Source of the DNA: Thiolinea disciformis DSM 14473
GTDB taxonomy: Bacteria; Pseudomonadota; Gammaproteobacteria; Thiotrichales; Thiotrichaceae
NCBI RefSeq assembly: GCF_000371925.1
Contig: NZ_AQVE01000004.1
Location: 87,082 to 151,081, forward strand
Length of the DNA stretch: 64,000 bases
Reading direction: 5' to 3'
A model generated the notes under the pieces. It was not told the DNA's origin. It worked only from the letters and a program-made list of their open reading frames with translations, and did not search any database. Of this stretch, positions 45,777 through 54,902 are shown piece after piece. The translations under genes and the position numbers were made by a program. Position 1 is the first letter of the stretch, and each line of letters opens with the position of its first letter.

Positions 45777-47300
45777 ATGGAGCTGACGCTAACGGTAACC
45801 TCATACAACAATCGACCACCCGAGCAGGTGCTTACTTATACATGGTTACAACAAGGTGGCAGTTTAGGGCGTTCGGTAGATAATGCGTGGGTTTTACCGG
45901 ATCCACAGAAGATTGTTTCTGGAAAACATGCGCTGATTGAATACCACGATGATGGCTATTGGATTTGTGATACCAGTACCAATGGCTTATTTGTTAACGG
46001 GAGCGTGAAACCTTTAGGGAAGGGGAATCGGGTACGCTTGCAGGCTGGTGATGTATTGCGTTTAGGTTTGTATGAATTAACCGTTGCTTTAAAAGAGAGT
46101 AGTCTAGATCCTTACGCCGTTCTGAACCCTATTAATAAGCATATCCCTGCCGCTTTGCCTGATCATTTTAGTAATCAGTCTGATCAGATTATTGCGAATT
46201 ATTCTAATGACGACCCTTTTGATTTTTTGATACACGATGCTATAGCTGTCCGTTCGGCAGAACAGCCTAAGCAAGCTCGACCCTCATTGGTGGCTGAGCA
46301 GGTTATCTATATGCCAGAGCCACAGCCTGTGGAGCGTGTTGCGCAAAAAAACGTGGAAAAAGTGCTTGTTGATACCAATCCTAAACCTGAGCCCATACCG
46401 AATGATCTGCGAGTACCGCTAGGGTGGGTTAATTTACTGGATACCCCAAATCCTCCTATGCCTGAGCTAGGGGGGGAGCACCAACGCATTGATGAGTCGA
46501 TAGAAAAGATCATCCCAGATCTCATACTAGAGCAGCCGGAGCCTTTAGGATCTGCTCCTCAACTTGGTGCTGGATTTGATCCCTTTCTTGAACTTAATAA
46601 GCCGCCAAGTCGTGAAGCAGTGGTGAGTCCTACCCCCAATTTGAGCTTGCCCGAGCAGCCATCTTTATCTGATACCGTAAGAGCCCCTAATGATAATCAA
46701 GTGATTGTTGCTTTTTTTCAAGGACTTGGTTTGGAGCTCACTCAAGCACAGGTATTGTCGAAAACGCCTGATGAGTTATTGGCCTTGGGGCGTCTGATGC
46801 GCATTGCTATTCAAGGCACCTTGGATGTGTTACATGCCCGTGCTGAAATTAAAAGTGCCTTGCGTATGGATATGACCACGATTCAACGTATTGGTAATAA
46901 TCCACTGAAATTCTCTATTAGCGCAACAGATGCCTTAAACAAATTATTGCTAGCTCGATCTGAGGCTTATCTGAGTCCGGAGCAGGCGCTGAATGAGGCT
47001 TATGAAGATATTAAGGCGCATCAATTAGCTGTCATGGCTGGTGTGCAAAGTGCTTTAAAACAAGTATTGAAACGTTTCGAGCCAAACAAATTGGTCGAGC
47101 GTTTAGAGAAAAATAACCCGATTAGCGCCAATATTCCCATTCAACGTCAAGCTAAATTATGGGGCTTATTTGAAACTTTATATACCGAGTTAGAACAGGA
47201 ATGTGCTGATGATTTTCAGCGCTTATTTGGACTGGAATTTGTGCGGGCGTATGAGGCACAGATAGCTCAACTCAAGGGAGCTTCACACGATGGAAAGTAG
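45777..47300 (+). CDS. tagH: T6SS-associated FHA-domain protein TagH (Fha)
   Basis: Fha proteins are phosphothreonine readers that control T6SS assembly after kinase action. The 507-residue protein has an N-terminal FHA domain (about 25-100, with GRSVDNAWVLPDPQKIVSGKHA in part, then NGLFVNG). A long Pro/Glu-rich linker follows, then the C-terminal type VI FHA-associated domain (about 330-500, with LMRIAIQGTLDVLHARAEIK in part, and NPLKFS). No membrane helix is seen. It overlaps tssK by 11 bases. Confidence 0.94.
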   Translation: MELTLTVTSYNNRPPEQVLTYTWLQQGGSLGRSVDNAWVLPDPQKIVSGKHALIEYHDDGYWICDTSTNGLFVNGSVKPLGKGNRVRLQAGDVLRLGLYELTVALKESSLDPYAVLNPINKHIPAALPDHFSNQSDQIIANYSNDDPFDFLIHDAIAVRSAEQPKQARPSLVAEQVIYMPEPQPVERVAQKNVEKVLVDTNPKPEPIPNDLRVPLGWVNLLDTPNPPMPELGGEHQRIDESIEKIIPDLILEQPEPLGSAPQLGAGFDPFLELNKPPSREAVVSPTPNLSLPEQPSLSDTVRAPNDNQVIVAFFQGLGLELTQAQVLSKTPDELLALGRLMRIAIQGTLDVLHARAEIKSALRMDMTTIQRIGNNPLKFSISATDALNKLLLARSEAYLSPEQALNEAYEDIKAHQLAVMAGVQSALKQVLKRFEPNKLVERLEKNNPISANIPIQRQAKLWGLFETLYTELEQECADDFQRLFGLEFVRAYEAQIAQLKGASHDGK

Positions 47301-48624
47301 TAGTGTTATCTGGCAAGAGGGTTTGTTTTTACGTCCGCAGTTATTTCAGCAGCAAGAGCGTTTTTTTCTCAATTGGATCGAGCAGCGTTGTAGTGTGTTA
47401 AGACCTTATCATTGGGGTTTGACGGAGCTGAAAATTGACAATGAATCCTTGGCACTGGGAAAGTTAGCTTTATTATCTTGCAAAGGCGTTTTTCCTGATG
47501 GCACTCCTTTTGATGCACCCACCAAAGTACCTTTGCCAGCGCCTCTCAATATTCCAGCTGATTTGAAGGATTGCAGGATTTTTCTGGCGCTAGCCCTTCA
47601 ACAAGAAGGGGTAAGTCCCGTCGCTAATTCGAATGAGCTTAATCCTTTAGCACGTTATGAAGTCACCGATAAACCTATTCAGGATCTATGTACACCCGGA
47701 TTAAATGAGACAGCGGAAGTACAAGTGGGTGTATTACGTTTATCCCTGCTGACCCAACACGATAATACACGAGCATTTGCCCTCATTCCTTTGGCACAAG
47801 TTCTAGAAAAAACCAGCGAAAATCTTGTGCGCTTATCCACTAGCTTTATTCCTAGCGTTCTACACTACCAAGCGACCCAGCCCTTAATCGGCTTTGTGCG
47901 TGAAATTTGTGGACTATTAAAGCAGCGCGGAGATGGTTTAGCTCAAGATTTGGCGAGCCCAGGCGCTGGCGGTGTGGCTGAAGTGAGCAATTTTCTTCAA
48001 CTTCAACTGATTAATCGCTATGAATTATTGTTTGCTCATATAGAGCGTATGAGTGAATTACATCCTGAAGAAATCTATCGTTTACTACTAATGTTAGCAG
48101 GTGAATTAGCCACGTTTACCCGCAATGAACGGCGCACAGTGGCTTTGGATGCTTATTATCATCATGACCTAGAACTTTCTTTTAAACCTTTGATGTTGGA
48201 AATTCAGCGTGCTTTTAGTACGCATACCATCAAAAAAGCCTTACGTTTGGAAATTACCGAGCATAAATATGGCATTTGGGTAGGGAAAATTCCTGATAAG
48301 ACCCTACTGAGTCAGGCCAGTTTTGTCTTGGCATCCAAGGCTAATGTAGCTCCTGAAAAGATTCGCCAAGCTTTCCCCAAGCAAACCACGATTTCGACTA
48401 TTGAAAAAATTGCGACCTTAGTGAATTCGCATTTACCCGGTATTGATCTTTATCCCATGGCCGTTGCGCCACCGCAGATTCCTTATCATGTCGGCTTTAC
48501 TTATTTTGAGATCAATACACAAGATGCTAATTGGAAGTTATTAGAAACATCAGGTGGTTTAGCGGTGCACATTGGCACAAGCTTTCCGAATTTAGAGCTT
48601 GAATTATGGGCTATTCGTAACTGA
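47290..48624 (+). CDS. tssK: T6SS baseplate adaptor TssK
   Basis: TssK connects the baseplate to the TssJLM membrane complex. The 444-residue protein begins VIWQEGLFLRPQLFQQQERF and has GRYELLFAHIERM-like NRYELLFAHIERM, LELSFKPLMLEIQRAFS, and a C-terminal receptor-binding part VGFTYFEINTQDANWKLLE (part). The length is normal. Unusually for the common tssJ-tssK-tssL order, no tssJ lipoprotein gene precedes it; tagH does. Confidence 0.96.
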   Translation: MESSSVIWQEGLFLRPQLFQQQERFFLNWIEQRCSVLRPYHWGLTELKIDNESLALGKLALLSCKGVFPDGTPFDAPTKVPLPAPLNIPADLKDCRIFLALALQQEGVSPVANSNELNPLARYEVTDKPIQDLCTPGLNETAEVQVGVLRLSLLTQHDNTRAFALIPLAQVLEKTSENLVRLSTSFIPSVLHYQATQPLIGFVREICGLLKQRGDGLAQDLASPGAGGVAEVSNFLQLQLINRYELLFAHIERMSELHPEEIYRLLLMLAGELATFTRNERRTVALDAYYHHDLELSFKPLMLEIQRAFSTHTIKKALRLEITEHKYGIWVGKIPDKTLLSQASFVLASKANVAPEKIRQAFPKQTTISTIEKIATLVNSHLPGIDLYPMAVAPPQIPYHVGFTYFEINTQDANWKLLETSGGLAVHIGTSFPNLELELWAIRN

Positions 48625-48637
48625 GAGGAGTTAAATA

Positions 48638-49945
48638 ATGAGCCCAAATAACGATGATCCCTTTTTCATGTTCTCCTCCGATAGTGATCGTACCGTAATC
48701 CGACCGATACCCGGAGGTCGTACCCAAGATATACAGCAGCGTGGTCTTCCCAAAAGTCCGCCGGTTCAAACGATCTCCCTAGATCAATTAAGTAAAATTA
48801 ACCCTTTAATCAATGCTGCATCCACTTTGTTGGGTTTATCCGCTAGTTTATATGGGCGACCTTCCCATCCTGCACCTAAACAATTACGCCAACAGTTATC
48901 GGCTGAACTACGTCAGTTTCAACAAAAAGCCTCTCAAGTTGGCATTGACCGACAAACTATTCAACTGGCCAGCCATGCACTCTGTACTACTTTGGATGAG
49001 GCTATTTTTAATACGCCTTGGGGACAAGAAGCTGGTTGGGCAGAACATAGTTTATTAAGTGAGTTTCATAGTTCGGTAGCCGGTGGTGATGAGTTTTTTC
49101 AGCACTTACGTGACCTTGGTAATAACCCTGCCCAAAATTTACACCTATTAGAACTCATGTACCTTGCTTTGAGTTTTGGTTTTAAAGGCCGTTATCAATT
49201 AGTCCAAGATGGAAAAACCAAACTAGAACAAATTCAGTCTTGGTTAGTACAGCTTATTCGCCAGCAACGTGGAACCAGTGACAAAACGCTGTCACCACAT
49301 TGGCAAGGTGTTGAAGCAAAAAATCGTGGCGTGAAACGTTTTATACCGCTCTGGGGTATTTATGCTTTATCTGCTGCTGTGGCAGTACTCGCGTTTTCTG
49401 GTTTTTTACTATCGCTCGGGGCAAATGCTAGTCCCATTAAGCAAAAAATTAATGAAATAAACTTTGCCGCGAATACGGTGGTTCCTACCCCTGTAGTACC
49501 AGCGATAGGTGCAAATTTGAAACAGTTTCTTGCACCAGAAATTCAAGCCAATTTGGTTTCAGTGGGCGTTGCTAAAAATGGTCATCCTTTGATTCGCTTG
49601 AGAGGGGAACAAGGTTTATTTCAATCGGGGAGTGATGTTCTGTTGAGCCAGCGCGAGGCAGTAGTCAATAAGATTGCGGATGCTCTTGCCGATCCTCGTT
49701 TTGCGATAGGTGCTCTGACGGTGATAGGGCATACCGATAATGTACAGCTCAGCAATCGGATTCGTTTCAACGATAATTTTGATTTATCCAAAGCACGTGC
49801 AGAAAGTGTCAAGCAATTATTAGTATCACGTCAGCCTAAGCTGAAAATTAGTGTGCAAGGTAAGGGGCCGATGGAAAGTATTGGGGATAACAAAACTCCT
49901 GAAGGACGTTCTGTCAATCGACGCGTTGAAATCATCTTGGACTAA
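48638..49945 (+). CDS. tssL: T6SS membrane-complex protein TssL with OmpA-like domain
   Basis: TssL is the DotU-type inner-membrane component. The 435-residue protein has a cytoplasmic DotU domain (about 50-225, with ALCTTLDEAIFNTPWG and SLLSEFHSSVAGGDEFF), one membrane helix (about 238-262) and a C-terminal OmpA-like peptidoglycan-binding domain (about 300-435, with GHTDNVQLSNRIRFNDNFDLS in part, and NRRVEI). The fused OmpA domain can anchor the complex to the cell wall without a separate anchor such as TagL. AGAGGAG precedes the ATG. Confidence 0.96.
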   Translation: MSPNNDDPFFMFSSDSDRTVIRPIPGGRTQDIQQRGLPKSPPVQTISLDQLSKINPLINAASTLLGLSASLYGRPSHPAPKQLRQQLSAELRQFQQKASQVGIDRQTIQLASHALCTTLDEAIFNTPWGQEAGWAEHSLLSEFHSSVAGGDEFFQHLRDLGNNPAQNLHLLELMYLALSFGFKGRYQLVQDGKTKLEQIQSWLVQLIRQQRGTSDKTLSPHWQGVEAKNRGVKRFIPLWGIYALSAAVAVLAFSGFLLSLGANASPIKQKINEINFAANTVVPTPVVPAIGANLKQFLAPEIQANLVSVGVAKNGHPLIRLRGEQGLFQSGSDVLLSQREAVVNKIADALADPRFAIGALTVIGHTDNVQLSNRIRFNDNFDLSKARAESVKQLLVSRQPKLKISVQGKGPMESIGDNKTPEGRSVNRRVEIILD

Positions 49946-49960
49946 GCACGGAGCTACTTT

Positions 49961-52900
49961 ATGCGTTGGTTGAGTACGATTATCAAAAGTTGGTTAGGGT
50001 CTTTAATCGGTTTACTGGCCTTAGGTAGTCTTATTTATTTCTTAGGCCCTGCCTTAAGTATTAAAGGTTTTCGCCCACTGGATTCAGCAGTATATCGCTA
50101 TTTAGTGATTGGTTTACTGTTCATGCTTTGGGCGGCATGGCAAGCTTGGCGTTTTTGGCAGGCACGCCAAAAAAATCGCCAAATGATTAATCAGCTTGTT
50201 CAGCCTAGTACCCCCAGTTTATCACCCGATCAAGTGGCTTCTAAGGAGGAGTTGGATCAGCTTTCTGAACGTCTACAAGAAGCATTAAAACACTTAGAAA
50301 AAGCCAAGGCAGCTAATAAAGACTCTATGCATTTATATGAGTTACCTTGGTATATCATTATTGGCCCACCAGGCGCTGGTAAAACCACTTTATTGGCTAA
50401 TTCGAGCCTCCATTTTCCTTTGTCCGATAAGTATGGCAAAGATGCAGTACGAGGCGTTGGTGGAACACGCAATTGTGATTGGTGGTTTACGGATGATGCG
50501 ATTTTATTAGATACCGCAGGGCGTTACACCACACAAGATAGCCAACAAACAGTGGATCAGGCGGCTTGGTTAGGCTTCCTAAAACTATTAAAACAATACC
50601 GTGGGCGTCAGCCGATTAATGGTGTGTTGATTGCGGTTAGCCTCACCGATTTAGTGCAACAAAATACAGACATACAAGCGCAACATGCTAAAGCGATTCG
50701 TCAACGTGTTCAGGAATTATACGAACAATTAGGCATTCGTTTTCCAGTATACATGTTATTTACGAAAGCTGATTTAGTGGCAGGATTTACCGAGTTTTTT
50801 GACGATTTAGATAAGGAGGGTCGCGAGCAAGTCTGGGGCATGACCTTCCCTTATCAGGCTCAAACAGAAGATAATAAGGTCGGCCAATTCTCGGCCGAAT
50901 TTAGCCTCCTAGAAGACCGGCTCAATCAGCAAGTGATTGAAAAAATAGATAAAGAACGCAGTGCTGAGCGCCGACGTGCGCTTTATCTTTTCCCGCAACA
51001 GTTCAGCTCGCTCAAAGAAAATCTACAACGTTTTTTAGATCAAGTTTTTCAATCTAATCGTTATGAGCAGAATGTTTTATTAAGAGGCGTTTATTTCACC
51101 AGTGCCACCCAAGAAGGGATGCCGATTGATCGCATTATGGTGTCCTTGGCTAATAGTTTTGGTGTCAATCCACAGCAGCTAAGTCGTTTTTCACCTCAAG
51201 GTAAAAGCTTTTTTATCAATCGTTTATTAAGCCAAGTTGTTTTTAAAGAATCCGGTTTGGCCGGACGTAATCTTCAAGTTGAGCGCAAATTACAATGGCT
51301 ACAAAGTGGCGCTTTAGTGAGTGCAGTAGTACTAGGTTTGCTAGCGCTTAGCTTATGGGCTGTTAGTTATTGGCATAATCGCCAAACCCAGCAAGTCTTC
51401 TTGCAACAAGTGTCTGCACTTCAACAACAGATCGCTACAATACCTGCCAATGATACGAAAAAAGTTTTAGTTGCCTTAGATAATATTCAAACCTTAGCTT
51501 GGGAATACGCAGCGACTAAACCCTCATTATCATGGTTTAGTCGTCTTGGTCTGAATCAAGAATTACCCTTGCGTAGGGCAATGGATGACCAGTATCAAGT
51601 TCTATTGAAAGAGTCCTTAAGCCCACAGTTAAAGCAACTGCTAGAACAGCAAATAAATAATAGTTTACGTAAGCCTGACAAGGCCGATGTGCTCATGGGA
51701 TCTTTGAGAAATTATCTCTTTTTGGGTGGGCAAGTGCCAGCCGGTATAGCAGCGCCGGCTGAAATACAAAGGTTGGATTGGAATAATAATGGGCAAGCGG
51801 GTGATGCTGAAGATAATAGCATTGCTATACATACTAAAAACTTATTGGGACTGGGCGGTACCGCGACTATTGATAAAGCCTTAGTTGAAGAGGCTCGACG
51901 TTCTTTACGTGAGATTAAGATAGATAAATTGGCCTATCTAGCGCTACAGCAAAAAGGCATTGAACAAGCGAGTTCTTTTAATTTTATTATCACTGACAAG
52001 AAAAACCTTTCTGGTATCGAGCAATCGTTTCACAAAAAGTCAAGAAAATCATGGACTAATAATGTTCCTGGCTTTTTCACTAAGCAGGGTTATGAAGCGG
52101 CTTTTTTGCCCAATTATAAAAAGGCAGCAGAACATTTTGCGAATGAGGCATGGGTATTAGGTTCAGACGTGGGGCGCTTACAAGACAGCAAAGAGCTAGC
52201 TGCTGAGTATGAGCGCTATTATCAAGAGGCTTATATCGCAGCTTGGCGTGATTTTTTGCAAGATATTACGGCAGCACCAGTCAAAGATTTAGAGTCTGCG
52301 AAAGCGGTACTGCTTGGCCTGACTTCTAATGCGGATAATATGTTATTTCGCTTAATGGAAGAAGTGACAGCACAAACTAATTTTGCGCCTAGTCAGGATA
52401 AGTCTTTAGTCAGTTTTTCTAATGAAAAAGTCCTTCCTCCCTTAGTTTTGGTTGATACAGAATTTAAAAAGTTACATGAGCGAACTGATGCAAAAAGTTT
52501 TCAGCGTATTAACCAATTAATTGATGATATTTACGCAAAATTAAATCAACCTAATGCTTTAGGTGCACTTGAAAATAATGCCCTAACCAATGCTTTAGGT
52601 GAGCTAAACAGTGAGGCTTTAAAGCTACCGCCTTTAATAGGTGACATCGTTAAGCAACTCACCCAATCCGTTAGTCAACAGGTTGTAGGTGAGATTCAGC
52701 AAAATCTGCGTTCTGATTTTGCTAAGGCATTAAAAGAGCAAGTGGGGGATTTTTGCAAAGAGCAGATAGCAAAACGCTATCCCCTAGTTGCTACTGCTTC
52801 ATTGGGTGTTGAATTGGCTAATTTCACCAGTTTCTTTAATTCAGGTGGACGTGTAGCACAATTTATTGAACAGCAGGCAAAATCAATGCCTGTCGATAAG

Positions 52901-53380
52901 CTCACCCTACAAACTGCTCAAAACCAATTAGCTTTGGCGGTTCCGATCCGGAACGCTTTCTTTAGAACCGGTAGCTTAGAGTTTCTTTACGACATTAAAG
53001 CAGTTAATTTGTCGCCACAATTTCAAACTGTAGAGTTGCATACAGGGACGCAACGTCAAATCTTTAAAAATGGTGAAAGTAAAACATTCAAATGGCCTGA
53101 TGGTAATAAGATTTTAGTACAGACCAATTTATTTCCTCTCCCTACTACACCGACTTCAGCAACCCCAAACGCCACAACTAACCCTAATATTCCTTTAAGC
53201 ACTAATGAACCAGAAATAGTTGCCAATGAGCAAGGTGATGAGTGGTTGGTTTTTCGTTTGTTTGAAAAGAAAAAATGGATTCTGCCGGGGGTGGTTGAGT
53301 TTCAGTTAGTTGCGGGTACGGATGCTGCCTTTCAAGTGGCTACCAAAGAATTAAGGAGCTTCAAATGTCCGAGCTTATAA
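49961..53380 (+). CDS. tssM: T6SS membrane-complex protein TssM (IcmF)
   Basis: TssM spans the inner membrane and periplasm and forms the channel with TssL. The 1139-residue protein has two N-terminal membrane helices (about 12-30 and 47-63), a cytoplasmic GTPase-like domain with Walker A GPPGAGKTT (135-143) and a LLDTAGRY switch. A third membrane helix (about 450-470) follows, then the large periplasmic IcmF region and the C-terminal beta domain. The intact Walker A suggests nucleotide binding. Its 3' end overlaps tagF by 16 bases. Confidence 0.96.
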   Translation: MRWLSTIIKSWLGSLIGLLALGSLIYFLGPALSIKGFRPLDSAVYRYLVIGLLFMLWAAWQAWRFWQARQKNRQMINQLVQPSTPSLSPDQVASKEELDQLSERLQEALKHLEKAKAANKDSMHLYELPWYIIIGPPGAGKTTLLANSSLHFPLSDKYGKDAVRGVGGTRNCDWWFTDDAILLDTAGRYTTQDSQQTVDQAAWLGFLKLLKQYRGRQPINGVLIAVSLTDLVQQNTDIQAQHAKAIRQRVQELYEQLGIRFPVYMLFTKADLVAGFTEFFDDLDKEGREQVWGMTFPYQAQTEDNKVGQFSAEFSLLEDRLNQQVIEKIDKERSAERRRALYLFPQQFSSLKENLQRFLDQVFQSNRYEQNVLLRGVYFTSATQEGMPIDRIMVSLANSFGVNPQQLSRFSPQGKSFFINRLLSQVVFKESGLAGRNLQVERKLQWLQSGALVSAVVLGLLALSLWAVSYWHNRQTQQVFLQQVSALQQQIATIPANDTKKVLVALDNIQTLAWEYAATKPSLSWFSRLGLNQELPLRRAMDDQYQVLLKESLSPQLKQLLEQQINNSLRKPDKADVLMGSLRNYLFLGGQVPAGIAAPAEIQRLDWNNNGQAGDAEDNSIAIHTKNLLGLGGTATIDKALVEEARRSLREIKIDKLAYLALQQKGIEQASSFNFIITDKKNLSGIEQSFHKKSRKSWTNNVPGFFTKQGYEAAFLPNYKKAAEHFANEAWVLGSDVGRLQDSKELAAEYERYYQEAYIAAWRDFLQDITAAPVKDLESAKAVLLGLTSNADNMLFRLMEEVTAQTNFAPSQDKSLVSFSNEKVLPPLVLVDTEFKKLHERTDAKSFQRINQLIDDIYAKLNQPNALGALENNALTNALGELNSEALKLPPLIGDIVKQLTQSVSQQVVGEIQQNLRSDFAKALKEQVGDFCKEQIAKRYPLVATASLGVELANFTSFFNSGGRVAQFIEQQAKSMPVDKLTLQTAQNQLALAVPIRNAFFRTGSLEFLYDIKAVNLSPQFQTVELHTGTQRQIFKNGESKTFKWPDGNKILVQTNLFPLPTTPTSATPNATTNPNIPLSTNEPEIVANEQGDEWLVFRLFEKKKWILPGVVEFQLVAGTDAAFQVATKELRSFKCPSL

Positions 53381-54144
53381 ACAAGGTAGCCCGTCAAGAG
53401 GTCGTGGGGTATTACGGTAAAGTGCCGACGCAGGGCGATTTTGTAGGCAAGGGCTTACCACGCCAGTTTCGCGATAGTTGGGATACTTGGCTGCAAGAAG
53501 TGATTCATATCAGCCAACAACAGCTCGGCAGTCATTGGCTGCAATATTACCTGACTTTTCCCTTATATCGTTTCGCCTTATCAGCAGGCTTATGTGGTGA
53601 AAAAACATGGTTAGGCGTCATGATTCCTAGCGTGGATCAAATTGGGCGTTATTATCCCATCACGTTATGCCGCTCCTTGGTTCAGCCTACTAATTTGCTC
53701 AATGTGTTTGTACAGCATCAGATTTGGTATGAGAAGGCTGAAACGTTAATTTTATCTTGTTTAGATGACGCTTTTGTTTTAGAGCAGTTTGAAGAGCAGT
53801 TGAGTGCTATGGAGCGGGAGATTAATACTGCTCCCAATCCACTGGATGAATCAACTAGCATACAGCGTTTAGTACAAAAGCATGAACATGAAGCGTGGCG
53901 TGTTGGTATCAACGATAGTAGCGCGATAAATGACCTAGCCCCCTTATTCTTACCCCAACTATTACAAGACTGTTACGCGACCTATAGTGTTTGGCTCACC
54001 CAAGGCAGTGAACAGTGTCCTGCGTCTTTTTTATTAACCAAAGGGCTTCCTCCTTTTAAAGGTGCTACAGCCTTATTAGATGGTCAGTGGCAGCAGTGGG
54101 GATGGGAGACACAGTATAACCCTCTAGCAAAAAACGCTGGTTAA
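53365..54144 (+). CDS. tagF: T6SS regulator TagF
   Basis: TagF represses T6SS assembly post-translationally, by binding Fha in Pseudomonas, in a branch parallel to the phosphorylation pathway. The 259-residue protein has VGYYGKVPTQGDFVGKGLP and WLGVMIPSVDQIGRYYPIT, both diagnostic of TagF/SciT, plus the WxxGxG-like SVWLTQGSEQCPAS region. AAGGAG precedes the ATG, inside the end of tssM. pppA follows after nine bases, as in H1-type loci. Confidence 0.94.
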   Translation: MSELINKVARQEVVGYYGKVPTQGDFVGKGLPRQFRDSWDTWLQEVIHISQQQLGSHWLQYYLTFPLYRFALSAGLCGEKTWLGVMIPSVDQIGRYYPITLCRSLVQPTNLLNVFVQHQIWYEKAETLILSCLDDAFVLEQFEEQLSAMEREINTAPNPLDESTSIQRLVQKHEHEAWRVGINDSSAINDLAPLFLPQLLQDCYATYSVWLTQGSEQCPASFLLTKGLPPFKGATALLDGQWQQWGWETQYNPLAKNAG

Positions 54145-54153
54145 GGAGCGTTC

Positions 54154-54891
54154 ATGAAGGACTCAACTTACCCAATACAGTCTTATGGATTAAGCCATCA
54201 AGGTAATGTGCGTGACCATAATGAAGATCATTTTCTAGATTTAAGTGCTGAGGGGATTTGGGTTGTTGCGGATGGTGCGGGTGGACATGATCGGGGCGAA
54301 GTCGCAAGCCGTTTAATTATAGAGGGCTTACAAATGATAAAGGCTTCAAACCTTTTGGGTAAATTTTTAGAAACGATTGATAAAACCCTACAAACCACGA
54401 ATCAGCAACTGATTCAGATGCGCGAGCGTCCAGGAGCGGAGGGTATTTTGGGTAGTACAGTCTGTGTCTTAGTGATTCATGGCAATCAAGGTATTTGTCT
54501 ATGGGCAGGGGATAGCCGGATTTATTTATTAAGGCATGGTGCCTTAAAGCTACTGACACAAGATCACAATCGTATGGATGAGTTTAGAAGCGCAGGTTTT
54601 ACTGATCAGGAGTTGGCTAAATATCCAGTAGCACGCCAATTGGTTCATGCGGTAGGCGTTGAAGTACCTTTATTTTTAGAGATGAAGATGCAGGAGTGTT
54701 GCTCAGGTGATGTGTTTTTAGTGTGCAGTGATGGTCTGCATGGGGAGCTAGAGGATAAAACCATTGAGCATATTTTAAATAGCTACCCACAACCACAAGC
54801 AGCGGCACAAGCGTTAGTGCAACGAGTGCTTGAGGGTAAAGCTAAGGATAATGTGACAGCTTTAGTTGTCCAATTGACTACCACAGCCTAA
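54154..54891 (+). CDS. pppA: PP2C-family phosphatase PppA
   Basis: PppA removes the phosphate from Fha and resets the T6SS. The 245-residue protein has all main PP2C motifs: NVRDHNEDHF, VVADGAGGHDRGEVAS (metal Asp/Gly), LWAGDSRIYLLR, VCSDGLHGEL and KDNVTALVV. No membrane helix is present, so it is cytoplasmic. It follows tagF and precedes a kinase gene by 11 bases, so antagonistic enzymes are made from one transcript. Confidence 0.95.
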   Translation: MKDSTYPIQSYGLSHQGNVRDHNEDHFLDLSAEGIWVVADGAGGHDRGEVASRLIIEGLQMIKASNLLGKFLETIDKTLQTTNQQLIQMRERPGAEGILGSTVCVLVIHGNQGICLWAGDSRIYLLRHGALKLLTQDHNRMDEFRSAGFTDQELAKYPVARQLVHAVGVEVPLFLEMKMQECCSGDVFLVCSDGLHGELEDKTIEHILNSYPQPQAAAQALVQRVLEGKAKDNVTALVVQLTTTA

Positions 54892-54902
54892 AGATACTTG
54901 CC

